Shown here one piece after another: positions 7,666-15,040 of a stretch of 18,372 nucleotides of DNA (its first letter is position 1; each line of letters begins with the position of its first letter). The stretch spans positions 1-18,372 of the forward strand of contig NZ_WJFC01000255.1 in assembly GCF_009725235.1 (NCBI RefSeq). The letters are read 5' to 3'. The stretch is from Scytonema sp. UIC 10036 (GTDB lineage Bacteria; Cyanobacteriota; Cyanobacteriia; Cyanobacteriales; Nostocaceae). The notes beneath the pieces are model-generated. The model saw only the letters and a program-made list of their open reading frames with translations. It had not been told where the DNA came from and ran no database searches. Made by a program: the position numbers and the translations under genes.

Positions 7666-8637
7666 CTACTGTAAGTTATTTTGCAACCAAGTAGCTAAAT
7701 CCTCTTCACTGCCAAAATCCAACAAAGCTTCAGCTAAATTCTCTAGCTGTTCTACAGATAAGCGATTAATGCGCTTGTGCAGTTTTTGGCTCACTTTACC
7801 AATACGCCGTTGAAGCAGACGTTTAATTAACTGTAGCGCTTCTTCTTGCTTAACTTCTTCTTTGACTTCCTGCTTAACTTCTTCTTTGACTTCCTGCTTA
7901 ACTTCCTCTTTGACTTCCTGCTTAACTTCCTCTTTGACTTCCTGCTTAACTTCCTCTTTGACTTCCTGCTTAATCTCTTTTCTGACTTCCTCGTAGTATC
8001 TTGTCTTCTTAATATCGAAATCGCTAAGTCTAAACATTTTGGCTAACTCCTGAGGGCTAATACGTGGTAATTTGTACAATACAATCGTTTCAATCAAATC
8101 TAGCACTTGTTTTTGTAGTGCTTTATTTGTGACTTCTGAGAGTGTCTTATCAACCAAGTTTTTCACTAACTCAGGAGTCCGTTTTTTAGTTTCCACAACT
8201 AACTTCATCATACCAACTCCCAAAGACTGTTCGGTCACATCTCCCAATTCGTTTAAGTACAAACGAGTAACTTGCTTGCTCTCTATCAAAACTCGATACG
8301 GTTCTATTTCCGTAGGTTCCATGCTGCGACTTGCAAAAATAACAACTGCTCGCCAAGTTTTGGTAGGCGCGTAAAGACGCAAGTAGAGAAAAAGTTCTGA
8401 GAATAGGCGGGCGTATAGCTCTGGATCTTTTTGAAATTGAACCTCTACAAAGTAAATTGGTTTTGATGCCATTTTTGAATTTGGCAGAAACACACCATCT
8501 ATCCGAAAAGCTGTTTGTTTTAATTCGACGGAAGCAAAATTATAGTTTCTAGCCTCTGTTGCTTCTCCCCCAAAAATGTCAAAAAAAGCTTCGGGGAATG
8601 TTTTAAATAATTGATAAAAAATGGAGTCCGTTTTCAT
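7666..8637 (-). CDS. Rpn/DUF2887-type PD-(D/E)XK nuclease-like protein with DUF4351 C-terminus
   Basis: A 323-aa protein of the Rpn/YhgA-like 'putative transposase' group abundant in cyanobacteria. Rpn proteins elsewhere promote recombination through a PD-(D/E)XK nuclease fold. The N-terminus MKTDSIFYQLFKTFPEAFFD is typical. The nuclease-fold residues visible are Asp47 (FRIDGVF) and Glu65-x-Gln67 (YFVEVQFQK), the E-x-Q variant of this superfamily. Residues about 222-265 are a charged tandem of KQEVKEEV octads, predicted as a long helix or coiled coil. Residues about 268-320 match DUF4351 (LLQRRIGKVSQKLHKRINRL, then GSEEDLATWL). It is complete at both ends: the ATG at 8637 has a run of A/T upstream and no strong SD. 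It stands alone, so nothing ties it to a mobile element here. Confidence 0.9.
   Translation of the reverse strand: MKTDSIFYQLFKTFPEAFFDIFGGEATEARNYNFASVELKQTAFRIDGVFLPNSKMASKPIYFVEVQFQKDPELYARLFSELFLYLRLYAPTKTWRAVVIFASRSMEPTEIEPYRVLIESKQVTRLYLNELGDVTEQSLGVGMMKLVVETKKRTPELVKNLVDKTLSEVTNKALQKQVLDLIETIVLYKLPRISPQELAKMFRLSDFDIKKTRYYEEVRKEIKQEVKEEVKQEVKEEVKQEVKEEVKQEVKEEVKQEVKEEVKQEEALQLIKRLLQRRIGKVSQKLHKRINRLSVEQLENLAEALLDFGSEEDLATWLQNNLQ
7849..7992 (-). repeat. 24-bp in-frame tandem repeat inside the Rpn-like gene
   Basis: Five near-identical 24-bp units start at 7849, 7873, 7897, 7921 and 7945, followed by a degenerate sixth at 7969. Units differ only by a C/T exchange on the plus strand. Each codes for eight residues, K-Q-E-V-K-E-E-V. 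The near identity at DNA level indicates recent unit duplication, likely with length polymorphism. Confidence 0.95.
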
Positions 8638-8903
8638 ACAGGCTTAGGTAAACATTCATAATATTTTAAACTTGTGTGTTCTCAATTTATTATGCTTAAT
8701 CAAGAAAAAAATATTTTGTCGGATAAAATTTTTAAAATTTAAGGTCTATAGCAACCTGATTTTTAAAATATACGTAAATAGGGCTAAAGCTCAACCTATA
8801 CTCTTTAAATTCTTCACAGAGTTCAGATACCCGGCTTCTTTGAGAAGCCGGGTATTTAACTTTTTACGAATAATTTAGAATGGCAATAGATTCTTATAAC
8901 TTA
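8638..8903. other. AT-rich intergenic region upstream of the Rpn-like gene
   Basis: Very A/T-rich DNA without a recognisable gene. It should carry the promoter of the minus-strand Rpn-like gene at its left end, but no clear -35/-10 pair could be chosen. The only structured element is the 8827-8855 hairpin. Confidence 0.4.
8827..8855. terminator. 13-bp perfect hairpin (ACCCGGCTTCT type), terminator-like
   Basis: Arms 8827-8839 and 8843-8855 are exactly complementary, with a 3-nt loop; the GC-rich core is ACCCGGCTTCT. TTAACTTTTT follows on the plus strand. This palindrome is a very common dispersed repeat in cyanobacterial genomes. No plus-strand gene ends just upstream, so a terminator role would serve at most antisense or minus-strand transcripts. 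Confidence 0.6.
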
Positions 8904-9286
8904 CTATTGTGCCCAGTGTTTGGCACGCTCGACTGCTTTTTGCCCGGTTGCAAAGTTGTCTAAAACCGAATTTTGCTCGATCGCAGGTTCAAAGACTCGC
9001 TCAATTTGACGTTGATTGACTAATTCCTCATAAGAATTCCAAAATCCAACAGCAAGCCCTGCGGCAAATGCAATTCCTTGAACAGTCATTTCTCGCATTG
9101 TAGGACGTTCAACTGAAATTCTTAATAAATCTGCTTGAAACTGCATGAGAAAATTGTTCTCACAAGCACCACCGTCTACACTCAACCGCCCAATAGGAAT
9201 ACTGTTAGATTTATTAACTGCTTGTACAACTTCTAAAACTTGGTAAGCTATTGCTTCTAAGAGAGCACGCAATACTACTTGGTTAA
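8904..9286 (-). pseudogene. glpK: Glycerol kinase C-terminal remnant
   Basis: This is the last quarter of a FGGY-family glycerol kinase: VLRALLEAIAYQVLEVVQ, SVDGGACENNFLMQFQADLL, RPTMREMTVQGIAFAAGLAV and GFWNSYEELV align by eye with the C-terminal domain of GlpK. A full enzyme is about 500 aa; only about 125 codons remain and the entire N-terminal substrate and phosphate-binding half is gone. Homology stops around 9286, precisely where a fold-back palindrome begins. The remaining frame has no internal stop and ends at 8904-8906, so the truncation may be recent. A product from the ATG at 9272 would lack the catalytic Asp and cannot be a kinase. A complete copy elsewhere in the genome is possible. 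Confidence 0.85.
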
Positions 9287-9360
9287 GGTCTATCAGTTAG
9301 AGTATCAGATATGTAGAGACTAGCATGGCTAGTCTTTACACAGACTGATAACTTAAGACC
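9287..9360. repeat. 74-bp fold-back palindromic element at the glpK breakpoint
   Basis: The sequence begins GGTC and ends GACC. Its centre is AGACTAGC-ATG-GCTAGTCT (perfect). The outer arms remain recognisably complementary with a few mismatches and small gaps (GTATCAGATATGTAGAGAC against the complement of the right arm). It forms a long imperfect hairpin, like a MITE or REP element. Its right end supplies the stop codon (9353-9355) of the next minus-strand gene. Confidence 0.7.
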
Positions 9361-9793
9361 GGGCTTCCTCATCTTTTGCACCGTTTTTCTCCCGTTTCAA
9401 GCTTTCTTCTAAGGCTTGAATTTGCTCTCTACGGGCTTCCAACTCTAAAGAACGACGGGCTAGGTCTTGATTTTGTAATGTTAAGTTTTGTCGCCATTGT
9501 TCTGCTCGCTCAGTTTCCTGTTGCAAAAATTCTGGCGTAATACCATTGGCAAGGTAGGTCTGTACCAAATTTAGCACCCAATGAGTGGCTTCTTCCAAAC
9601 TCTCGATATCACCTGTGGGGGAAAGTTCCACTAGAACAAGTAGTTTTTCTGCTAGAACTTTTCCTTTTCCCAAAAGAATAAAAGCTTCTTCTGGGATGGT
9701 AACCCACATATGTTCAGCTTCCTGACGTGCCAACAACCGCAACTGAAGCTGGTCTAGAAAGTCATTTTTATGTACCTGAGCTAGATATAGCAT
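9353..9793 (-). CDS. Small cyanobacterial coiled-coil protein downstream of valS, unknown function
   Basis: A 146-aa protein that I do not recognise as a named family. Residues 1-85 are mixed alpha/beta (MLYLAQVHKNDFLDQLQLRLL, then HMWVTIPEEAFILL). Residues about 86-140 are strongly helical and charged (FLQQETERAEQWRQNLTLQN, then LELEARREQIQALEESLKRE), consistent with a coiled coil. There is no signal peptide or membrane span. It starts 38 bp after the valS stop on the same strand, so it is probably co-transcribed with valS. The stop codon and last codons lie in or at the edge of the 9287-9360 palindrome, so its natural C-terminus may have been altered by that insertion. Confidence 0.7.
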   Translation of the reverse strand: MLYLAQVHKNDFLDQLQLRLLARQEAEHMWVTIPEEAFILLGKGKVLAEKLLVLVELSPTGDIESLEEATHWVLNLVQTYLANGITPEFLQQETERAEQWRQNLTLQNQDLARRSLELEARREQIQALEESLKREKNGAKDEEARS

Positions 9794-9831
9794 GACGGTT
9801 GTCTGGGTTGTTTTAGCATTTTACTTGATTG

Positions 9832-12800
9832 TTATGCTAACCCACGAAGCCGATCGCGTAAAATCTCTGCTTGTTTTTCGGCTTCTGCCAAAGCATCTCT
9901 TGCTCCTTGTACTACGTCTTGTGGTGCTTTATCCACAAATTTGGAATTGCTGAGTCTTCCACGTAAAGATTGAGCTTCGCTTTCTGCTTTGCTAAGACTC
10001 CTTTCTAGCTTAGCTCGCAACGTGTCAACATCAACAACGCCTTTAAGAGGAATGACCACTTGCACCGTACCTACAACTCCTGCGATCGCTTGTTCTGCTT
10101 CTTGGGGTTCGATTTGCGGTGGATTTTCTTTAGCAGTTGGTGGGAAACACTGCTCCCAGAATTTTCGTCTATCTGTTGCAAACAAGATATTCTGAACAAA
10201 AAACCAGGCAGAATAAGCAAAACCAACAAGTTCAAAGAAAGTTCCAAAGAAGGGGATATCGTCTACTGCATCAGCAACAGCAAGCCCTATTCTAAACACA
10301 TAAATAGCTCCAATAATTGCTGCTATTTTTCCCCAATCTATTGACTTTTTCCGAGAAACTGTTGTTGTCTTTTGTTCGCCAGTAATAGTTAAATCCTCCA
10401 CCTTAGCCAAATCTTTAATATAAGGTTGTCCTGCATGAAGAATTTGCTGTTCCTTTGTGCTTTCGCTTTGTAAAGTAACTGTTATCTTCACACCGGGCTT
10501 AATATCTGCTTCAGCCCGCAAGTTACGAATTGTACGAATTGTACCAAACAACAGCTCAAATTGTTCTTCCAAAGCAGAGTCAATTAAATTCGCATCTGCT
10601 TCTGGATAACGTTGTAAGGATAAACTTTGCTGGGAATCGGCGGGTTGCTGGGTAAGAGTATGCCAAATTTCCTCAGTAATATGAGGCATGAAGGGATGAA
10701 GTAGTTTTAGTATACCTTCTAAAACATAAGCAAGAGTTTGTTGTGCGACACGGCGGGACACTGGATCGGCATCTTTTTGCAAGCGCGATTTCACCAGTTC
10801 TATATACCAGTCGCAGAAGTCGCCCCAAATAAATTCATAAAGCCCTTTTGCTGCTTCCCCCAATCCATATTGACTGAAGAAGTCATTTGTTTGTTTGACA
10901 ACTTGATTGTAGCGAGAAAGAATCCAGCGATCGCTTAATTCCAATTTTAGATTTTGGATTTTGGATTTTGGATTATTGGACTCCAATCCAAAATCTAAAA
11001 TCGAAAATCCAAAATCGTCTAAATTCATCATCACAAAACGGGCAGCATTCCACAACTTGTTAGCAAAGTTACGAGATGCTTCTACTGATGGGGATTCATC
11101 TGTTTTCCGATTGTAATCCAACCGAATGTCTTGACCTGCACCTGCAACTTCCTTAATGAGGGTGTAGCGCAAAGCATCAGTACCGTACTTGTCAATCAGG
11201 AGCAACGGATCGACACCATTACCAGCAGATTTAGACATTTTTTTCCCATTTTCATCCAAAACCAAGCCGTGGATGTAAACAGATTTAAACGGCATTTGCC
11301 CGGTAAAATGCCCACCCATCATAGTCATTCTGGCAACCCAGAAAAAGATGATGTCAAAGCCCGTTACCAAAGTACTGGTAGGATAGTAAGTTGTTAAGTC
11401 TGGAGTTTGTTCGGGCCAACCTAAAGTCGAAAAAGGCCATAAACCAGAAGAAAACCAAGTATCAAGCACATCTGGGTCTTGCTCTATCTTGACATTTTCA
11501 CCAAATTGTGCATATAGCTTCTCCCTTGCTTCTACTTCTGACTTGGCAACGACAAACGGCGTCGTGTCGCAGATTTCTCCACCAGTTTCGCTGACAGCGT
11601 ACCAAGCAGGAATTTGGTGACCCCACCACAGTTGACGGGAAATACACCAATCTTTCAGTTTCACCAACCAGTCACGATACACCTTTGTCCAGCGTTGGGG
11701 AACAAACTCCGGACAATTTTTCTGGTCAAGAAATTCCAGCGCCCTATCTGCCATTGGGCGAATCTGAACAAACCACTGGGTTGAGAGGAGGGGTTCAACG
11801 GGGACTTTACCTCGCTCGCTGTAAGGAACAGAATGTTTGTAATCCTCAACTTTCACCAGAAACCCATCAGTTTCTAAATGAGAAACAACATTTTTTCTGG
11901 CAACAAAGCGGTCTTGTCCTTGGAAGGAGCCAGCATTCTCATTAAGAGTGCCGTCCTTATTCATGATGTTAATAAACGGCAGATTGTGCCGCTGACCCAT
12001 TTCAAAGTCATTAGGATCGTGGGCGGGAGTGACTTTCACGCAACCAGTCCCAAAAGTGGGGTCAACTAACTCATCACCAATAATGGGAATTTCCCGATTC
12101 ATAATTGGCAGAGTTAGGGTTTTCCCAATCAAATGCTTGTAGCGATCGTCACTTGGATTAACAGCCACAGCAGTATCGCCCAACATTGTTTCCGGACGAG
12201 TTGTAGCGACTTCTACGTAGCCAGAACCATCACTCAGGGGATAGCGGAAGTGCCAGAGGTGACCATCAACCTCTTTTAAATCCACTTCCAAATCGGAGAC
12301 GGCTGATTGTGACTCCGGACACCAGTTGACCAAATATTTACCGCGATAAATTAGCCCTTCTTCATAAAGACTTGTAAAAGCATGAGCTACAGCTTTAGAT
12401 AAACCTTCGTCTAAAGTAAACCGTTCCCGCGTCCAATCTACCGATACACCCAAGCGCCGCAATTGATTGACAATTGTTCCTCCTGATTCTGCTTTCCACT
12501 GCCAAGCACGTTCTAAAAATTTGTCGCGTCCCAAGTCGTAGCGAGTTTTGCCCTCTGCTTTGAGTTGCTTTTCCAGAATGGTTTGTACGGCGATACTGGC
12601 GTGGTCAGTTCCGGGGAGATAAAGGGCGTTGAATCCTTTCATTCGATGGTAGCGCACGAGGGTGTCAATGAGTGAATTGTCGAAGGCGTGACCCATGTGC
12701 AGGCTACCTGTAACGTTAGGTGGCGGAATAACTATGCAGTAGGATTGACTGCTTTGGTTGGGGTCGGCTTTGTAAGTTTGGTTTTCTTCCCAGAATTTTT

Positions 12801-12867
12801 GCCACTTGGCTTCTGTGGAGAAAGGTTCGTAAAGACTTGGGAGATTTGTGTTTGTTGTTGCAGTCAT
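9832..12867 (-). CDS. valS: Valyl-tRNA synthetase with CAAD membrane domain
   Basis: A class I aminoacyl-tRNA synthetase that charges tRNA-Val. Numbered on 1011 aa: HIGH motif as HMGH (57-60) in [18 protein letters not shown]; a CP1 editing domain between, including [17 protein letters not shown] (222-238); KMSKS at 543-547; anticodon-binding domain from about 645 ([11 protein letters not shown]) to about 800; C-terminal coiled-coil arm from about 930 ([17 protein letters not shown]). Two insertions stand out. Residues about 616-642 are encoded by a palindromic dispersed repeat. Residues about 837-908 form a CAAD domain with two hydrophobic helices ([20 protein letters not shown] and [20 protein letters not shown]); CAAD anchors several cyanobacterial synthetases to thylakoid membranes. 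Both are in frame and the catalytic motifs are intact. It is divergent from the GxxExxY gene across 62 bp. Confidence 0.97.
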   Translation of the reverse strand: MTATTNTNLPSLYEPFSTEAKWQKFWEENQTYKADPNQSSQSYCIVIPPPNVTGSLHMGHAFDNSLIDTLVRYHRMKGFNALYLPGTDHASIAVQTILEKQLKAEGKTRYDLGRDKFLERAWQWKAESGGTIVNQLRRLGVSVDWTRERFTLDEGLSKAVAHAFTSLYEEGLIYRGKYLVNWCPESQSAVSDLEVDLKEVDGHLWHFRYPLSDGSGYVEVATTRPETMLGDTAVAVNPSDDRYKHLIGKTLTLPIMNREIPIIGDELVDPTFGTGCVKVTPAHDPNDFEMGQRHNLPFINIMNKDGTLNENAGSFQGQDRFVARKNVVSHLETDGFLVKVEDYKHSVPYSERGKVPVEPLLSTQWFVQIRPMADRALEFLDQKNCPEFVPQRWTKVYRDWLVKLKDWCISRQLWWGHQIPAWYAVSETGGEICDTTPFVVAKSEVEAREKLYAQFGENVKIEQDPDVLDTWFSSGLWPFSTLGWPEQTPDLTTYYPTSTLVTGFDIIFFWVARMTMMGGHFTGQMPFKSVYIHGLVLDENGKKMSKSAGNGVDPLLLIDKYGTDALRYTLIKEVAGAGQDIRLDYNRKTDESPSVEASRNFANKLWNAARFVMMNLDDFGFSILDFGLESNNPKSKIQNLKLELSDRWILSRYNQVVKQTNDFFSQYGLGEAAKGLYEFIWGDFCDWYIELVKSRLQKDADPVSRRVAQQTLAYVLEGILKLLHPFMPHITEEIWHTLTQQPADSQQSLSLQRYPEADANLIDSALEEQFELLFGTIRTIRNLRAEADIKPGVKITVTLQSESTKEQQILHAGQPYIKDLAKVEDLTITGEQKTTTVSRKKSIDWGKIAAIIGAIYVFRIGLAVADAVDDIPFFGTFFELVGFAYSAWFFVQNILFATDRRKFWEQCFPPTAKENPPQIEPQEAEQAIAGVVGTVQVVIPLKGVVDVDTLRAKLERSLSKAESEAQSLRGRLSNSKFVDKAPQDVVQGARDALAEAEKQAEILRDRLRGLA
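10144..10359 (-). other. CAAD domain-coding segment within valS
   Basis: It codes for residues about 837-908: a basic entry ([10 protein letters not shown]), a hydrophobic helix, a short acidic turn ([10 protein letters not shown]), a second hydrophobic helix, then [12 protein letters not shown]. This matches the cyanobacterial aminoacyl-tRNA synthetase appended domain. It splits the usual junction between the 'VEDLTI' end of the anticodon-binding region and the '[11 protein letters not shown]' start of the C-terminal arm. Confidence 0.85.
10944..11015. repeat. Imperfect palindromic repeat (TTTTGGATT type) in frame within valS
   Basis: The left arm at 10944-10974 is a series of ATTTTRGATTTTGG units. 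The right arm at 10985-11015 is its near-complement (28 of 31 positions match). The 10-nt spacer itself continues into a small palindrome (ATTGGACTCCAAT). The same AT-rich 'aatccaaaatc' motif recurs weakly near 18310-18330. In valS it codes on the minus strand for FSILDFGL and [11 protein letters not shown]. Confidence 0.85.
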
Positions 12868-12916
12868 GCTGGGAAAACTATCAGTGGATGGACTTTTATA
12901 AATTTTGCCACAGGCT

Positions 12917-12932
12917 TAAGGAGTGTTTTATG
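12917..12932 (+). promoter_or_regulatory. Strong Shine-Dalgarno for the GxxExxY gene's upstream start
   Basis: TAAGGAG at 12917-12923 lies 6 nt before the ATG at 12930, an ideal spacing. A second candidate is AGGAGAGG (12989-12996) before the ATG at 12999, where family similarity really begins. Both starts are in the same frame. Confidence 0.55.
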
Positions 12933-13352
12933 GAATTGAACCGCAGAGGCGCAGAGGACGCAGAGAGAAGAGAAGAGAGAAGAGAGTTAGGAGAGGAAAT
13001 GAGTGAGTTAACGGGAGCGGTCATTGGGGCTGCGATTGAGGTACATCGAATGTTGGGACCTGGATTTCTGGAGTCGGTGTATCACCAAGCGTTGAGGCTG
13101 GAATTGGAGATGCGGGGTATACCTCACAAGTCTAAATATCCCGTAGCAATTACTTACAAAGGTCGTCAAGTTGGTGAGGGCGAATTAGATTTTTTTGTTG
13201 GTGATACCCTTGTTGTCGAATTGAAAGCTGTTGAAAAATTAGCACCCATTCACGAGGCTCAAGCCATTTCGTATCTCAAAATCACTAACCAATCCTCGCC
13301 CTTCTCATCAACTTTAACGTTCCCATTCTCAAACAAGGTATCAAAAGAATAG
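12930..13352 (+). CDS. GxxExxY (PDDEXK_3-like) protein, C-terminus frameshifted
   Basis: A PD-(D/E)XK-fold protein of the GxxExxY family. Numbered from 12930: the name motif is GFLESVY (45-51), and the nuclease-like residues are Asp87 (GELDFFVG), Glu97-Leu-Lys99 (VVELKAV) and Gln111 (HEAQAISYLK). No biological role is established for the family. The first about 25 residues (NRRGAEDAERREERRELGEE) are encoded by an inverted repeat; the ATG at 12999 (MSELTGAVIGAAIEVHR) is probably the ancestral start. After about residue 121 the frame diverges: the present product ends SSPFSSTLTFPFSNKVSKE, whereas another frame gives the family-like ending LALLINFNVPILKQGIKRIV and stops at 13364-13366. A one-base loss near 13291-13296 explains this. 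It is therefore a decaying gene, or carries a sequencing error. Confidence 0.8.
   Translation: MELNRRGAEDAERREERRELGEEMSELTGAVIGAAIEVHRMLGPGFLESVYHQALRLELEMRGIPHKSKYPVAITYKGRQVGEGELDFFVGDTLVVELKAVEKLAPIHEAQAISYLKITNQSSPFSSTLTFPFSNKVSKE
12937..12967 (+). repeat. Left inverted repeat flanking the GxxExxY gene body
   Basis: TGAACCGCAGAGGCGCAGAG, then two differing bases, then CGCAGAGAG. The same sequence occurs inverted at 13370-13399 (first 20 positions identical). After it the left copy has a purine-rich expansion before rejoining similarity at AGAGTTAGGAGAG (12981-12995). Confidence 0.85.
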
Positions 13353-13355
13353 TAC

Positions 13356-13399
13356 TCTCCTCTTAACTCTCTCTGCGCTCTCTGCGCCTCTGCGGTTCA
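13356..13399 (-). repeat. Right inverted repeat flanking the GxxExxY gene body
   Basis: Read on the minus strand it begins TGAACCGCAGAGGCGCAGAG, continues AGCGCAGAG, then AGAGTTAAGAGGAGAG. It mirrors 12937-12967 plus 12981-12995. It lies directly after the intended stop (13364-13366) of the GxxExxY gene and slightly overlaps its end. Confidence 0.85.
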
Positions 13400-13467
13400 T
13401 AAAAAAAACGAAATTCGTCGCACCATCCTTGTAGTCATCTAAATTGCTAAATAACAACTATAGTCTC

Positions 13468-13749
13468 ATGAAACTAAAACCTAGTTTACTTCAATTTATT
13501 GTCATTGGCATGACAATATCCTTACTAGCCTCCTGCACCCGATTACCAGAAACCAGCCACAGAAACTGCAACAATCCACAAGCACAACAATCCTACGAAT
13601 GCAATAACTCCAGTAGCGGTAGCAGCAGTCGAATATACCACGGAGGGTCTGGGTATAGATACCGTAGCGGTCATAAGAGTCATTCCCCATCTCACGTCGG
13701 TCGTTCTGGATTTGGTAGTTTTGGTCGTGGTGCTAGCGCAGGTGGTTAA
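13468..13749 (+). CDS. Small Ser/Gly-rich lipoprotein ending in Gly-Gly (YgiB/DUF1190-like)
   Basis: A 93-aa precursor. A lipoprotein signal peptide is clear: MKLKPSLLQFIVIGMTISLL followed by the lipobox LASC with the acceptor Cys23. The mature part is about 70 residues, polar and low-complexity (SSSGSSS, GYRYRSG), with a further Cys pair around NCNNPQAQQSYECNN (Cys34, Cys45) and a C-terminus RSGFGSFGRGASAGG. The Cys/Asn-Pro/Cys pattern, the xGFG motif and the terminal GG recall the enterobacterial YgiB/YjfM (DUF1190) lipoproteins, which are encoded next to YgiC/YjfC. The same partner family follows here after 4 bp. I chose the ATG at 13468 because the signal peptide starts there; the frame is open to a TTG at 13444. 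The YgiB relation is inferred from short motifs and context. Confidence 0.75.
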   Translation: MKLKPSLLQFIVIGMTISLLASCTRLPETSHRNCNNPQAQQSYECNNSSSGSSSRIYHGGSGYRYRSGHKSHSPSHVGRSGFGSFGRGASAGG

Positions 13750-13753
13750 GGTA

Positions 13754-15022
13754 ATGAGTATAGATATTTTTAATAGCCCTCAACGAAAGCGGTTCTTTCA
13801 GTCCATGAAAATGGGTTGGTATAATGTTTGCCCGATTGAGGAAGGAACGGGTATCCCTCTGACAGACCAAGAAACGCCATATGCTTTATATTACTGTCAC
13901 AAAGTTTCCCCACAAACCATACAAGAAATCAAGCACGCATCTGAATTAGTTGGTAGTGTTTTGATGGAAACTTGGTCTATTGTCCGCACGCTTGATGAAG
14001 AAACTTTGCTTGACTATGGCTTTCCTCAAGATGCTATTAAGGTCGTGAAACATGATTCTCTTGCACCATTTTGTATGCGGCTGGATTGGTGCTGGAATGA
14101 AGCGACAGGTGTAAAAAAGGTTATAGAAACGAATCCTCAAACTCCTAGCTTTTGGTTTGAATGTACCGAAGGGAATGGGAAAGTGGCAGAACATTTTGAA
14201 TTACAAGACCCTGTGTTCACTGCTCAAAATGTATTAAGTTTATCCCTCAATCAACATATACAAAGGGCAGCACTATTGCTGAATAAAAGAGTACAGGAAT
14301 GCCGTGTTGCTTTTACAGCATTAAATAATGCTGAAGATTTGGGGACTATGCGATGGTTAAGTAGGAAATTTAATCGCAAAAGTGCTGTGTTCCCATTGGA
14401 GTATCTTCGTATTAAAGACGGAGAATACCTGTTTGACTCTAGAACAGGGCAACCTATAGATATATTGTTTATGTGGTACCCTATTGAATGGGTTATCTAT
14501 GATACTGATGATAAGGGTGAAAGATTGTGGTCTGCTCTTGAGCAACTGATTTTAGAGAAGAAAGTTGTTATTGTTAACTTTGGTTCTGCTTTTGCATTGC
14601 AGCCTAAAAGTATATTTGCTCTGATTACAGATTTGGGATTGGAATTATTTAATAGTCAAGATGCTCAGACAATTTTTGACTATTTCCCCAAAACTTCTAT
14701 GATGCCAGAAAAAATAGGTCATTCATACTTTGCTAAGCCTATTTTGGGAAGGGAAGGAGCAGGAGGATTTGCTGTCAAATCGGGAGAGGTGGCTGTTCGC
14801 AGTCACAGTAATGAACCGTGGTATACAGAACAAGATTATGTTTATCAGGATTTATTGGTACTTCCAACTTTAGAAATTGCCCAACAATCTATGACTGTAG
14901 TTTGGGGAGCTTGGTTGTATAATAACGGTCAAGATAAATTGGTGTCGGGTGGTGTAGGAATGCGTGTTTCTGAGGGGAAAATAACAGATAATATTTCCTA
15001 TTGGTGTCCGATTGGATGTTAG
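13754..15022 (+). CDS. Glutathionylspermidine synthase-like ATP-grasp ligase (YgiC-like)
   Basis: A 422-aa protein of the GSP_synth family. The archetype joins spermidine to the C-terminal glycine carboxylate of glutathione using ATP. Visible conserved features: Arg109-x-Asp111 (RLDWCWNE) and Glu125-x-Asn127 (VIETNPQTPSFWFE), the R-x-D...E-x-N set used for Mg-ATP and substrate binding; the nucleotide-binding lysine segment KPILGREGAGG (328-338); a YVYQDLLVLP strand (362-371); and the C-terminal RVSEGKITDNISYW with Arg404. There is no amidase (CHAP) domain, so it resembles stand-alone YgiC/YjfC rather than bifunctional Gsp. The ATG at 13754 follows the lipoprotein stop by 4 bp with AAGG just before it; an upstream in-frame GTG overlaps the lipoprotein and is unlikely. 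The real substrate is unknown. The tight coupling suggests the lipoprotein. Confidence 0.9.
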   Translation: MSIDIFNSPQRKRFFQSMKMGWYNVCPIEEGTGIPLTDQETPYALYYCHKVSPQTIQEIKHASELVGSVLMETWSIVRTLDEETLLDYGFPQDAIKVVKHDSLAPFCMRLDWCWNEATGVKKVIETNPQTPSFWFECTEGNGKVAEHFELQDPVFTAQNVLSLSLNQHIQRAALLLNKRVQECRVAFTALNNAEDLGTMRWLSRKFNRKSAVFPLEYLRIKDGEYLFDSRTGQPIDILFMWYPIEWVIYDTDDKGERLWSALEQLILEKKVVIVNFGSAFALQPKSIFALITDLGLELFNSQDAQTIFDYFPKTSMMPEKIGHSYFAKPILGREGAGGFAVKSGEVAVRSHSNEPWYTEQDYVYQDLLVLPTLEIAQQSMTVVWGAWLYNNGQDKLVSGGVGMRVSEGKITDNISYWCPIGC

Positions 15023-15040
15023 AGCAAACCAATTTCTCCT

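Noticed and set aside
7846..8046. Plus-strand Phe/Leu-rich frame opposite the Rpn repeat
   Set aside because: It is only the antisense reading of the 24-bp repeat; the hydrophobic pattern is an artefact of the unit.
8672..8878. 68-aa plus-strand frame
   Set aside because: Low-complexity AT-rich translation ending in a dispersed hairpin repeat; no RBS.
12837..12929. Upstream extension of the GxxExxY frame into the valS start
   Set aside because: It would overlap the valS N-terminus; strong SDs precede the ATGs at 12930 and 12999.
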